A DNA stretch of 64,000 bases from Massospora cicadina (lineage: Eukaryota > Entomophthoromycota > Entomophthoromycetes > Entomophthorales > Entomophthoraceae): the NCBI GenBank assembly GCA_022478985.1, contig JAKSZP010002668.1, positions 1 to 64,000 on the forward strand. The letters run 5' to 3'. The translations under genes and the position numbers were made by a program. Of this stretch, positions 34,707 to 45,634 are shown piece after piece (the stretch's first letter is position 1; every line of letters starts with the position of its first letter). The notes beneath the pieces were generated by a model, which searched no databases, was not told the origin of the DNA, and was given only the letters and a program-made list of their open reading frames with translations.

Positions 34707-35592
34707 AGTTAGGGGGTGATAAAAGGCGCAAGAACTGGCCATGGACCCGGTTGATGGTGACTCCCAAAGCAAGGGACTTGATAGAGTACTCATCACCTCA
34801 CTTATATGTGACTACAAAGGCTCCTTCCCAAATAGACCTGAGCTTCTCACTTCAAGGAGTAAAACAATTATGGTAATACAGCACCAAGCTGATACTTGGA
34901 AGGAAGGAAGAAGGGCCTGAAGCTCTTTAGCTGCTTAGCCTTCTTTAATTACAGTCTTTGCCAATTTGGTCATAGCCTCTGATTGTAATTGGATGATGTG
35001 CTGGGCTAATTTTTTCATGGCTTGCTCAAGGTCAGTCCTTTCAGAGAAAATATCTTTGCCTAATAAAGCCGGCACCCCAGGTTCTCACCCATAAAAACAT
35101 GGAAAGGGGACATTTTGAGGATGCGATGATAACTAATACAATAGGCCATGAGCGCGCAGGTTAGATAGAGAATCCCAGTGAAGAGGGTCTGAATGAGCCT
35201 TTTTTGAGAATATAGTATAGGGTTCTGTTAACTTTTTCTATGGCCCCATTTATTAATGTGTTGTAGAGGGCTTAAAAGAGTTGTTGTGTTCCTATAGAGG
35301 TGGCAAGGAGCTTTACCACTTGGGAGGTAAAGTTTTTCCCATTGTCACAAATGCGGACCTGGGGGCAACCATGCCAAGTGAAGATATACTGGTGTAAAAA
35401 GGTAGCAGTGGCTTTGGCAATCTAAGAGGGAAGAGCAACAGCTTCAATCTATTTTGATGAAATGATCAATTCCGACTAAGGTATAATGATTGCCACCAGT
35501 GGTCTGAGGGAGAAGACCTTACACATCCAAACTTATGGTGTGAAAGGGTTGTTGGGGTGTAATAAGTTGGTACTAATACCAGGCCTTTGAAG
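34700..35592 (-). pseudogene. Element E integrase core and C-terminus
   Basis: Minus-strand fragments: the first catalytic Asp in ISLDV near 35530, GGNHYTLVGIDHF near 35500-35460, then DNGKNFTSQVVKLLATS (second Asp) near 35350-35300, NTLINGAIEKVNRTLYYIL (catalytic Glu) near 35260-35210, and the C-terminal region running down to the polypurine tract. Catalytic residues look intact but stops and frameshifts interrupt the gene. Confidence 0.8.
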
Positions 35593-35835
35593 CTAGTTTG
35601 ATTTTTTACAGGTCAGACAGTCATCCAGGAATTTAGTTATGGTCTCAATGATGCCCTCCCAGTAGTAGCGTTCTCTAACCCATTCATAGGATTTTTGTAC
35701 TCCGCCATGCCCCATGATAGTATGAGACTCCAGGATCACAGATACTTTCTCTGACTGCCGGAGATAGGGCAACCAGTTTACTCCTACTTTCTTATATAAC
35801 TTCCCACTTTCCACCTTGGTGTTGCGAAGTGCCAA
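35593..35835 (-). pseudogene. Element E integrase zinc-binding domain
   Basis: This 80-residue frame contains an intact H2C2 integrase zinc domain: SHTIMGHGG (His pair), YEWVRERYYWEG, and DDCLTCKKSN (Cys pair). This domain helps integrase multimerise on the cDNA ends. It is separated from RNase H by a frame change near 35800 and from the core by a stop at 35593. Confidence 0.85.
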
Positions 35836-37135
35836 GATAGTATCTTTTGTACGAGTTCATCATATCCCACAATTCAGGAGTCATTAAAAGGTCATATAAC
35901 TTCTCAGCTTCACTATTGTCTAAGTGAAGGACAGGCAGCCGTGTTGACACATCAACATTCATACGGCAAGTTCCCGCCCAATGCTCAATAGTCATATCAT
36001 AATGCTGAAGCTTCAGAGCCCAGCGAGCCACCCGTCCAGTGGGTTCTTCATATTTTGCAACCACTTCAAGGAGGCGTGGTCAGTAACCACTTTGAATGAT
36101 GTCCCATATAAGAAGGGGTGATAGTACTTTACAGCGAGCAAGACAGCCAGGAACTTCTTCTCAGTGACACTGTAGATGCGTTCAGCTTTTGAGAGCATCT
36201 TACTGAAGTATGATACGGTATGATCAACCCCATGCACATCCAACTGAGCCAAGATAGATCCAATGGTGTAGTCGGAGGCATTGGTAAACAACATGAAGGG
36301 CTTACCATATTCCAGATGACGGATGATCAGCCTTTGTTGTAATAATTCCTTCAAGGTCTCAAATGCAGCTTTTTGTTAATCAACTCAATGGAATGGAGTG
36401 TTCTTAGCCAAGAGACGTACAAGGAGCTCACTGAGCTGGGTGAAATTGGGGATAAATTTTGGTAGTACCACATCATGCCTAAAAATAACTGTATGTCACA
36501 AAGGGTTTTGGGCGCAGGCATTTTATAGATATCGCTTCCACCTTGTCTTAAGGATTGTATCCCTTCTTGATAGACAGCGTGCCCAAAGAAATCCAACTTC
36601 TTCTGGAAGAGGGTACATTTGGAGGGCTTCAGATTGATGTTGGATGCCCGCAACATTGAAACAATTCTTTTAGGTGCGTGATGTGCTCGTTGAAGGCCAT
36701 GGAGAGTACTGTGATGTCATCAAGATAGACAATCACGCATCTCAGTTTGGTATCTTGGAGAATATGCTCCATCGTCCACTGAGAAGCGGCAGGCACATTG
36801 TAAAAACCCTGGGGTAACCGAGTGGGTTGAAATAGGCCCTCACTACAGATAAGGGCGCACTTCTCCTGATCTTGTGAAGAAAGGTCCATCTGCCAATACC
36901 CACTAGCCAAGTCCATGGCAGAAAAGATCTTGGATCCAGAGAGTTGGGCCAGAGCATCGTCAATATGGGGGATAGGGTAGCTGTTCTTCTTGGAGAGGTT
37001 GTTCAGCTTATGGTAGTTCATCGCTACCCAATGACCTTCAGTTTTCTTCTTTATAAGTAGAAGAGGGGATGACCAAGGGCTTTGAGATGGCACCTGCAAC
37101 CCAGCGTCCAGCAACTGTTTTAGCTCTATACGCAT
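35792..37135 (-). pseudogene. Element E reverse transcriptase and RNase H
   Basis: Four overlapping frames (37135-36629, 36656-36351, 36354-36013, 36064-35792). The first, 168 residues, starts with LKQLLDAGLQVPSQSPWSSP and reads DDALAQLSGSKIFSAMDLAS through to CVIVYLDDITVLS near 36730; the catalytic Tyr-Leu-Asp-Asp is intact. The thumb (IQLFLGMMWYYQNLSPIS) follows. RNase H reads LFTNASDYTIGSIL, where the family's first catalytic Asp is Asn, then KYYHPFLYGTSFKVVTDHAS. It is the best preserved polymerase in the window, but it is frameshifted and its RNase H active site is changed. Confidence 0.9.
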
Positions 37136-37659
37136 CTGTAGCTCCTTGACTTTTGATTTGCAGTAGAGCTTAGATTGGATGGGGTGAGCATCCCCAATGT
37201 CAATAGTGTGAGTCCAATCCTTAATGTGCCCATAGTAAGTATTGGATTCAGAGGAAATCTCGCTATAGGTCTCCAGAAGGTGTTGAAAAGTCGATCTCTG
37301 CTGTGGTTAGTTCCTCAGAGATATGGATGGTACTCAAAGTACATAATGATTGGTCAGCGGGTAGGCCCATATCCGTCATAGACCCAATACATTGGACTTG
37401 CTTGATGTCCTCAATGGGCTAAGCAGGCCTATTCCGATCGCCTGATGCTATTTTATGACCAGATCCTTTTAATTGAAATTCCATAGAAGGAAATTGATGG
37501 GTCTCTGTTAGCCTGGGTCCAACACGCCTGGCAATACTCTGGTCTCTAAAAGACTAACACCCTCAACGCTGGTTAAATGCAAAAAGCAGTTGTGGGGTAT
37601 TTGTAGGGTAGTCTTCGTGTCAACTATCCTTTGTTCACCCGTCTTGATTACTACTTCTT

Positions 37660-38125
37660 TGGATGCATAGAAAGGGATACCCTATATGGCGTCCACTAAT
37701 TTGGGAAGCTTCTTTGCTTTCCGCCCCGCCTTTGTGTAGTGTAATGGTAAGGCGGAGGAAGGATACTCAACGGTGCATGCATATTCTTTTTTAATAAGCT
37801 CTTCATTGGTCATAATCTTTAGGGGAATCTAGTAGTTAAGCAGGGAGAGATAGCCCTGCTTTAAGTTTATAACCCCTTCAAATTTGAGCATAAACAGGGT
37901 ACCAATGAGTATATCATAAGTTTTGTTGGCCGAGGCCACTGCTGGGCCAAGAAGATGAGCTTCCCAAAACAAATGGGAAGAGAAGAGTAGGTTCCAATAG
38001 CGTGAGTGTTGGTAGGATCAGCTGTTCCAAACTCTTGGGTGGGGTCAAGGTCAGGGACCAGCTTAATCTTTATAATAAGTTTTTTTGAAACAACATTCAC
38101 TGGGAATTAGTGTCAAGGATAGGCC
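37660..38125 (-). pseudogene. Element E protease
   Basis: The protease active-site loop near 38115-38085 reads ILDTNSQ, so the family's Asp-Thr-Gly-Ser has Gly changed to Asn, followed by a stop and frameshift. The open part (38100-37867) continues NVVSKKLIIKIKLVPDLDPT and THAIGTYSSLPICFGKLIF, close to element F. The interval 37660-37136 towards reverse transcriptase is a broken linker. Confidence 0.8.
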
Positions 38126-39689
38126 TAACATGCACTCCATTGACAATGACATCCACTTTAGTTAAGGTTCCACCAAAGTTGAGTGAAAGAGCGAGGACCT
38201 CCTTTAGAAGGAGAGTAGAGGCAAGCCTTTATGACAGTTTTAGGGTATTTTTCGTAGAAGTCTGCATGGTATGAACACTGGGTGGATCGGATCAGTGTGG
38301 CAATGAGCTGGTCAGCATCACTGGCAGTGCTATAATCTCAAAACTCCTTAACACTTGATGGAGATAAGTTTGACGATTATCCTAGTCACATCCACTCTCT
38401 CCAGGCTCAACATGTCAGGTACCTCCACTTCACCTGGGGTCTCCTAACACATAACGACCAACATCTTTACAACCCCCTTAAGACTTGTCGTCAGAGGGGT
38501 TATCAATGCACGTCAGGGAGTCCATCAGTTGTGAGGTATGTTCAGGGCTCCCTTTGTCTCAGAAGAAACCCTGGGGGCGTCTTTCTACCCTTTTAGCTGT
38601 TGGAGGGGATGCTATAAATTTTGCAGCTCTACATTGAGCCTTTGAGGTAGGGAGTTTGGGCTGCCCCATGGCTACTTGTTTTGGACGATAGATGGCCTGA
38701 GGAGCGGGTGACGAAGATAGAGGTAGCGTCGTGGAAGGACGGTATGATGGAACCACTTGAAGAAACCACTCTGGATCTGAAGAGGGGCAAGGCAAGGCGA
38801 CGACTGCCTTCAACAACTGGTTTTTTGGTGCTGAAGATGGAGGTGAGCACTGCCCCATCACGGCCATTATCCCCTGGCTATCTTCACTAGATGGGGAAGC
38901 ATTTTGTGGTGGCAACTCCTCAGGAGCAGGTTTCTAGATGGAGACAGCACGTAGAAGATGCTAGAGTGGTCAGAGTAGATTCTTGCCTCATAGATTCTTG
39001 CGTAGTGTCAAATTCATAGAAATCAGCCACTGCTAAAAAGGCCTCTTTGATAACTTGTACATTTTGGAAGAAGCGCTTAACTGAGGAGATATGCATCACC
39101 AAGGAGGGGTGGGAAGTTAATCCGGCCAATATAGCGCATCAGCATTGTCTAGTGGTAGCTTTTTTGCAAGCAGTAGAGGTTGAGCTTTGCTGTAAACCTG
39201 CTCAACAGAAGAGGCGATTGATTCTCCCTTTTTAGGCTAAAGCACATAAAGGCCTGTCTTTGACTTTCCAAACTCTGCAGGGAGCCAAATTCCTCAAGAA
39301 GTGCTTGATTAACATCCACACAGGTGCTGAGCATGGCAATGTGCGGAACCATGATATACTGAGCTACACAACTCAATAGGGAAGGATGTAATTGATCTTT
39401 GTATGGTCAGTTGCTCCTTCCATACCAACTTAATATATGAAAAGAAAGGAAGCAATACTTCCCTTACCTGGGGTAAACTTATCACTGAAAGGGGGTGAGT
39501 GATATCAGGGGAGGCCCCTTAAGGGCCTTGGAGAGAGTTCTGATCAAGCCTTTTGAGGAGAGACAAAGCACTGGCTAACTGAAGTTCCATAGTAATTAGC
39601 CAAGGGTTGATTTCAACATAGAGGTCGTGAGAAATTACTTTCCACACTAACCTCCATTTTTTCTAGTTTATTTTGGTGGCGTACAGGGC
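38126..39689 (-). pseudogene. Element E gag
   Basis: Minus-strand gag remnants. The 39376-39149 frame reads DVNQALLEEFGSLQSLESQR and QAFMCFSLKR, matching F's gag (VKKALLAEFKSEQSLYMEKQ). The 39129-38920 and 38915-38559 frames are the more divergent, Ser/Pro/Lys-rich downstream part. No CCHC knuckle is visible. Start codon and N-terminus are not clear. Confidence 0.72.
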
Positions 39690-39707
39690 CCCCTTTAGTG
39701 AGCACCA
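39690..39707 (-). promoter_or_regulatory. Element E primer-binding site
   Basis: On the minus strand this reads TGGTGCTCACTAAAGGGG, two bases after the LTR's terminal CA. It is the same 12-base core as in F (TGGTGCTCACTA) and one base different from D in that stretch. Confidence 0.8.
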
Positions 39708-39709
39708 CT

Positions 39710-40448
39710 TGTGGGAATTAAGGCTTTTTGGTTGCTCGCTGGTGCATTTTACACCTGAATTACCACAATTATGAACAGGAGAAAAAGTTTTCTACTGTGG
39801 GATATGTATTATCAGGGGCTTTTTAGTTTTACTTATAAGAAACTAGTAAACTTATTAAATTGGGAAAATTGGATTTTATAGTGTTTTTATTAGTATTGGT
39901 GATGGGGTAAAAAAAGTACCCTATTAATATGCAGCTGCTTAGTTTTAGAACAATCTGAGGCTCAAAGTGAGACAGCCAAAAATTCATCAAAATCTATGTC
40001 CATCCAAATTAGGAAATATTGGGTTTTGACCTACTGGAGCTCTCGGGATTTGCTTCGCTTCATTGGAACAGCTGATGGTGGGTCAATACTAGGTAGGACT
40101 AGTCCGTTAGACAAAGATTTAATATTTAACTCAAGCAATGGGCGGGAAAGTATTTGCACCTTTCAGGAACTCCTCCACCCCTATAAAGTGGTGGTCTCCA
40201 CCTAGGTTTTTGACCTAAACAGTTGAGGGTCTGGGAGGAGCCTCAGCATTTCTTCATGTTTTTGGCAGCAGGTTCAGCACAACCCAATTACTAATAACTG
40301 GACGATTTGGCTGAGAAGTGGATAAAATAGCATTTCCCTAATTTGAGGGGTTCCATCAAGAATTGGCCAAGGTCTTTTGGCAGATATTATCTTTATTTAC
40401 ATCCAAAATGCTCTAAATTACATAATTGGACTTTAAATTTTATACACA
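39710..40448 (-). repeat. Element E, right LTR (5' LTR)
   Basis: 739 bp starting TGTGGGAATTAAGG and ending TTTATACACA; the partner of 33949-34690. By eye the two differ at many positions, so E is not a recent insertion. Confidence 0.9.
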
Positions 40449-41302
40449 AGCGCGGTGAATCCTGTAAATCCTAAAAATTAGGCAAGCGTCCAGTATAGCC
40501 TAAAACGGATTCAACCATCTATTTCCAACTGATTTGAGTCTTGACCATTATGAGTCTTTTTCAAACACCATTACTTACTATGTAAGCTTTCATAAATGCA
40601 TCTTATTACAATGACAATCCAATTAATTAACTATTTAATGTCCACTTTCTTGTAGAGCTTACCATCAACTTAGACGACCATCAGTAGTTTTCCATTGTAA
40701 TGCATGCAAAAACTATTGTTTATTCACAATTTTAGTGCTAGTCAAGTCTTAATTATTGGAATTATCTGCAATCAGGGACTTAAATTGATATTAAAATATA
40801 TGACTAATAATATGGTGTTTCAATCTAGATATTTCTTTATAATAAAGCCTTATTTAAAAAGATTTATAATCATCTCGTCAGTTTTCCAGCTTAATAGTTC
40901 ATCTATGCATCCATATGAGGAGAAACATTATTTTCTCAATTGTGAGTCAATATCTATAAGTGAAAAGAAAAAAATCTCTATTAACTATTAAAAATAGCTA
41001 GGCACTATCTTTTGAAAAATCTTGTTCCACTTTACCTTGCTCAACGTCTATTTAAAAAACTTTATGTTGATCCCCAATTAGCCATTAATTAAAAGATTAT
41101 ATCTCTTTTCACGTTTCTGAGATAAGTGAACAACACATAAGACTTGTCAAATTTAGAATCCTTTAGCATTAGTTTGGAAGATAGGTGCGACATAGATAAA
41201 TCAAAAGCATGTATTTGCGACTCAACCCACTAAAACATATCCTTATGCATTTATTATACCAGATTCTCTTCCATATCAGAGAAGTAATAAACTAATTGCT
41301 TT
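40449..41302. other. Unassigned AT-rich interval
   Basis: No recognisable coding sequence. The plus-strand open stretch 40704-40991 (95 aa) is Ile/Phe/Lys/Ser-rich with no motif and fits chance in AT-rich DNA. No repeat partner was seen. Confidence 0.4.
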
Positions 41303-43247
41303 TTAGTAGCCTAAAATCACAAACATTTCCTTCACATCTCTTTTTTAGCACTAGTGGTGCCAAACCCAAAAGGGGAGAGCTACCATACATCATTATTTGC
41401 AAATGGGCCAAACAAAGGGATTATTAGAAATAAAAAATTCCTAATATGGCATCTCAGCTAACAGCCTAGGAAGCCATATCAGAAGGTGAGGAAGCTTTAA
41501 GAGAAACTTTTGCCCAGCGCCTGCTTTAGCTGTAGACCATGGTGGACAACATCGGGGTGGGAGCATCAGTGACATGGAGCATAAAGAGGTCAGTTGTGGG
41601 TATTCTTATTTATGAGGCCAGTAGTGTACATCACTTCAACATATTAAGCAAGTTGATGCTCAGTGAAAGAGATGAGAGCCAGCAAACAAGTGAAAGACTT
41701 GATGATCTGGTGGGTTTTGGGATAATTGGGGTTAAGAAGAGAAGTTTTTTCTGCATTGATGCAAGCACAGCTTGCTCCAAAGGTGAGCTCCTCAATTTCA
41801 TACTTTGCATCTTCCTCAAAATCATGGAGAAAATTGGGGATTGGAATACCCACAACAAGGGGCTCCACCGCTCAATGAAGTTGCTGGCGAAATAGAGTTT
41901 TGGCAAGGGCAGCTGAAGCCTCAACTGCCATTTTATCAATATTATTATTGGTAGAAAAACTGTTTTTAGGGTGAAAATGGTGGGGCTACAATTTGGGAGG
42001 ATCAACAAAAAATTTCCCCAGAGCGAAATCCAGATTGAAATGGTACAGCTGTTTGTCCTCACCAATCCATTTGAGAGCCTCAAATGGATTGGATTCAGAC
42101 AGCACTTGGCCAGCCACTGGAATTGAGGCAGTGGCAGAGGTTGATTGGCCATGTGCTGTTGACCACGGAAGCTCATCTGAAACTAGTTCTGCCATTGACT
42201 CAGGATCCATAATCTGATCAAATTTTGAGCAGAATTTTTAAAAAATAAATTATTATTGGTTGCCGCTTTTGAAGCAGCACCAAATTGCCCTGAGGTTGGG
42301 GGTGGGAGGCTTGAGCCTCATTCAAAAATGGAGCATGATGGCCATGGGCCCAACGTCCAAGGGATGAGCAGCGGAAGCAGCAGAAGCAGAAACTGTAGGG
42401 CTCTTGTGCTTTGATTGATCACTCAAAGCATAAGGGGCAAATGGTGCGGCAATTTTTGACTCACACCCAGAGTTGGTGATCAGGGGCAGATCTGATCACT
42501 GTGCGGGGGGTGGGAATCATAGAATAGGTATCATGATGAAATGGGCAGATTGTCGCAAAAGTGCAAGGCCCTGCCAGACAATCCACCCCATTTGGAACCA
42601 TGAACTGCAAAACGGAGTCTGTGCTATATCTGGCTAAGCCCTCCATAAGCTCATGGTATAGGCGTTTGTGGGAGAGATGGGAGGCCAACCCAGCAAACCG
42701 GACCACCAAAGTGGCCTCCTCTGGGAGCTGGGTTTAAATAGTGGTATTGAGAATTTTTTTAAAATGATTTGCAGCTTGGCTTCTGCCACTGAATTGGCTT
42801 TTAAATGAAAGCCAAGATCAAAGTACCCCTTAGAGGGTGGAAGTCATAAATCTGGCGGTTAAAAACCGCTGTGGTCATCTTGATGATGGCTGCACTCGTA
42901 TATGGGAAGAGATTTCCATATTTGACCTGGAGGTCAAAAAGAAAATTGCTCTGTGGGAGCACCAAAGGGCTCTGGAGAACCGCCTGGGAGCTTTTGGGGT
43001 GGTGGGACAAGTCCCAAAGGAGGACATAACGCCCAGTAGCATTGGTAGGGCTAGCAGAGCCAGTCTGAGCGCAATTCAGCGGTGGTTGAAAGACACCAGA
43101 TGGTGGTGAGCCACCACCCCAAGCTGGGGCATCAGGCGTTGATTGCATCAAAATTGGTAAGTTTTGGCTTGATTGAGTTGTCATTTTTTGTATTTTTTAT
43201 AAAATCTGAATTTGGCTTTGATTTAGGTATTGAGGCAAAAGAAAGAC
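41303..43247 (-). mobile_element. Element C: ORF1-only LINE derivative
   Basis: Third member of the A/B family, minus strand, about 1.9 kb. The body is clear: VKYGNLFPYTSAAIIKMTTA (about 43000-42850), VVRFAGLASHLSHKRLYHEL (42709-42640), VPNGVDCLAGP (about 42600), SDELPWSTAHG (about 42180), and DAPTPMLST near 41555, equivalent to the site where F entered copy B. The 5' end near 43247 (CTTTCTTTTGCC on the minus strand) resembles those of A and B. The 3' tail is diverged. Flanks actaattgcttt (41291-41302) and ttcaattacttt (43248-43259) agree at 8 of 12, so the ends are tentative. Confidence 0.72.
41500..43184 (-). pseudogene. Element C ORF1-like protein
   Basis: Decayed ORF1-like frame in pieces (43184-42801, 42709-42461, 42210-41986, 42176-41631). 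It has the same order of blocks as in A and B. The knuckle region near 42440-42420 is frameshifted and damaged. A stop and frame change follow each piece. It encodes no endonuclease or polymerase. Confidence 0.72.
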
Positions 43248-43344
43248 TTCAATTACTTTGCATCTTAAAAACTATATAAAGTAATTATTTGCATAAACTT
43301 TATCCTCAAGTGACATGATTACATCTGCACTAACATATTGCAAG

Positions 43345-43361
43345 AAATTCTATAATCTGTT
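43345..43361 (+). repeat. Left target-site duplication of element B
   Basis: AAATTCTATAATCTGTT, repeated exactly at 49204-49220. The two copies are 5.8 kb apart and bound B together with the element F inside it. A 17-bp exact duplication is typical of LINE-type integration. Confidence 0.9.
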
Positions 43362-43417
43362 TTTATTTATCCGAGGTAAGCCAACCAGGGGATGGGCATT
43401 ACTGAACAAAAACAAAA

Positions 43418-43624
43418 TCATAATAAAAATAACAATTCAAATGAAACGCCCAAAATGGATGGATTGATTGAATTGTACCTAACAAAATATCCAACCAGGT
43501 GTGCAGCGAATACTGCTATCCTTCCATGGTGGATGGGGAGGGGGATTGGGGGCTCGTCTTTGGCCGCATCCATCTCATTCCAGAGTAGGGTGCATGTTAA
43601 GGCAGATAGTAAGGGTGTGGGGGC
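43418..43624 (-). pseudogene. Element B ORF1-like protein, C-terminal end beyond F
   Basis: Continuation of B's protein on the far side of element F: LLSALTCTLLWNEMDAAKDE and PPIPLPIHHGRI, matching element A (ALTRTLLWEEEAAAKNEPP near 8945). It ends with a hydrophobic tail before the 3' UTR of B. In A the two halves are continuous, which shows where F inserted. Confidence 0.82.
43620..43624 (+). repeat. Left target-site duplication of element F
   Basis: GGGGC, repeated exactly at 47544-47548, directly outside the two LTRs. The undisrupted sister copy A has the complement GCCCC once at the equivalent place (about 8911-8916). Confidence 0.9.
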
Positions 43625-44416
43625 TGTTGGACATTCTCCTTTTTGACTTAAAGAAAAGAATGTTGGAAGTATTAGTGCTCTTGAATCTGCTATTATGATT
43701 GGCCCATCTTCTCCCTGATCATTAAATAATATTGTGGATATCAATGATATGAGTACCCATGGCGAAAAGACCCTGGCGGATTCTTGGTGGAATCCTAACC
43801 ATTGGAAAAATATGGTTTATCATAAAAATCGGCTTAAAAAGGTAAATACTAATAATAGGATTACTCCAACTTCTCAGCAAAATTTGAGATGTTCAATATT
43901 ACCCGGATCTGAACCTCCGCGAGGTGAGAAGATTTTACTCATCAATGATTGGGTACAAATTAGCGAATCATTACCATCCAAGTCTAATTACTGCTGAGGT
44001 GCAAAGATTTTACTTGACAATGATAGGGTGCAAATTAACCAATCATTACCATGTGAGTCTGACCACTGTTGGGTGAGAAGATTTTACTTGCTGGTGATTG
44101 GATACAATTGATCAAATCATTACCACACAGGTTGGTTTTGCCTCAAAAATTTTATCTTTGATCTGATAGGCTGAAAACCTATATTTCCTAATTTAGATAA
44201 CTGAGCTTTGTATTCTTTTGCTTCAAATACCCATGGTCTTGAATTTGAACTAGTTTATATAGAAAAACTAGTATTGAGAAAAGGACCTTTCCTGGTTTTG
44301 CCCCGCTTAAAATAATAAAAAACATAAAAACTATAATAAAACATTTTTTATACCTTTATTAGAAAGTAAGATTCACTCTGAGAAATTATTTGTGGCATCC
44401 AACGGCAGATCCCACA
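43625..44416 (+). repeat. Element F, left LTR (5' LTR)
   Basis: 792 bp from TGTTGGACATTC to GATCCCACA. It aligns along its length with 46751-47543, by eye roughly nine bases in ten identical in the first 260. It contains a TATA-like 'tttatatagaaaaac' near 44252-44266, A-rich stretches with 'aataataaaaaacataaa' near 44310 as candidate polyadenylation signals, and a tandem repeat at 43921-44131. Confidence 0.95.
43921..44131 (+). repeat. Threefold tandem repeat in F left LTR
   Basis: Three imperfect units of about 75 bases: 43921-43995, 43996-44069 and 44070-44131 (shortened). Each starts near 'g(a/g)ggtg(a/c)(g/a)aagattttac' and contains 'caatgattggg-tacaaatt' and 'aatcattacca' or close variants. 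The same array is present in the right LTR (about 47046-47258). Upstream position in the LTR suggests duplicated promoter or enhancer elements; this is inference. Confidence 0.85.
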
Positions 44417-44419
44417 AAC

Positions 44420-44437
44420 TGGTGCTCACTACAGGGG
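44420..44437 (+). promoter_or_regulatory. Element F primer-binding site
   Basis: TGGTGCTCACTACAGGGG, three bases after the LTR's terminal CA. The primer tRNA should end in the complement TAGTGAGCACCA. E and D use nearly the same site. Confidence 0.85.
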
Positions 44438-44474
44438 TCAAAATCCCTGAATACTTCGATAAAGTATCAAAGCA

Positions 44475-45340
44475 ATGGAGGCTGTCAACGTGAGCAGCTC
44501 TCCTGAATTACAATTGGTTTCTCTTGAGAAGCAACTAGCCAGCTCTTTCTCTCGTCTCAAAGAGCTAGAGCAGCGGCCATTCAAATTACCAATGAAAGAC
44601 AGATACACCCCAGGTGAAGGGAGCATTGTTTCCTTTTTGTACGTTTATGAAGCTGCAATGGATGGCGCCACTGACAAACAGAAAGTTCAGTACATTCTTC
44701 CCTGTTTAAGCCGCAAAGCCCAAGAGCTGATCGTTCCTCAACTAGATCCTCAGCACATCTGACCAGATGTTAAGAAGGCCCTCTTGGCTGAATTCAAATC
44801 CGAGCAGAGCTTATACATGGAAAAACAGGCTTTCTTGCGCCTTACCAGTATGAGGGTGAAACCCTTTTTAGCTTTGCTGAGCGGTTCTATCTCGCTGCTC
44901 AAAGGTTGGCTACGTCTAACCTGCTTACCCTGGATGACGCTATCGCCACCATATTAACATGGTTAGCTTCACAACCGTCTCTCGCCAGGCACATCATACC
45001 GGTGAAATGCCACTTCACTACCTTCTGAGATATAAAATAGGCTTTGTTAGACGTAGCCCATATTCCTTTATATGCCCCTACCTATGACGAGGAGGTACCA
45101 CTATCCGCTCTAAACTTTGAAGAGCTGCTGCCAGTTGAAACGCTGGATGTAAGGCCACCTGTGCCTATTCTCCCTGCAAAACCTGCGGCTTTGGTGCGAC
45201 TTAAACTGGACATCCCTCATTCATGCAAAGCGGAGATCCCTACTGTGGTTTCTCTTTCAGCTCAGTCAATAGGTGCGCGCTCTAAGGGTATATCCTCCAG
45301 AACTACTGAGGTTGTAAAATGCCGGTTAAAGCAAAGCTGA
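44475..45340 (+). pseudogene. Element F gag
   Basis: The frame opens at 44475 and runs 95 codons (MEAVNVSSSPELQLVSLEKQ...), with a predicted N-terminal helical stretch and VYEAAMDGATDKQKVQYILP. It stops at 44763 (TGA). The capsid region continues in the same or shifted frame (VKKALLAEFKSEQSLYMEKQ, then AFLRLTSM) and a third open stretch at 45044-45340 forms the downstream part. Gypsy gag proteins form the particle shell. No CCHC knuckle is visible. The gag of E (39376-39149) and G (58900-58680) is clearly related. Confidence 0.82.
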
Positions 45341-45634
45341 TTACCCCACCTCTCGTGGCTGTCTCCCCCACTTCAATTACAACCATGCCCATGGTTGAGA
45401 ATACCCCTGAGGCTGACTCTGAGGGGGTTACAATGATGTTGGGTACTACTTGAGGGAGCTCTCGCGGAAGTGGAGGTCCTTGATCGCCTAAATGCTGGAG
45501 GAGTAGATGAAGCCACCATAACTGAGAATACTTACCTCCGTCAAGTTCTAGGGGAGCCCATCAATAACGATACTGCCAGCAATGGCGATGAGGTGTTGTC
45601 TCACCTTTATTCGCCCTAACTGCATGGCCATACC

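Larger units (their letters stand above)
33949..40448 (-). mobile_element. Ty3/gypsy element E with both LTRs
   Basis: A 6.5 kb minus-strand LTR retrotransposon. Its LTRs (33949-34690 and 39710-40448, about 740 bp each) align end to end and start TG and end CA. A primer-binding site abuts the right LTR and a purine-rich tract abuts the left. Order on the minus strand: gag (39680-38120), protease (about 38120-37660), reverse transcriptase (37135-36400), RNase H (36354-35840), integrase zinc domain (35835-35593), and integrase core and C-terminus (35560-34700). Host 5-mers next to the LTRs (accac / agcgc) do not match. All genes are broken. Confidence 0.92.

Noticed and set aside
38681..38890. 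Plus-strand 69-codon frame with many charged residues
   Set aside because: Antisense to the gag of element E, in its Ser/Pro/Lys-rich part.
40704..40991. 95-codon open frame as a host gene
   Set aside because: Ile/Phe/Lys/Ser-rich translation in AT-rich DNA, no motif, no supporting context.
43921..44131. Tandem repeats as a CRISPR array
   Set aside because: Units are directly adjacent without unique spacers, are imperfect, occur in both LTRs, and the DNA is eukaryotic.
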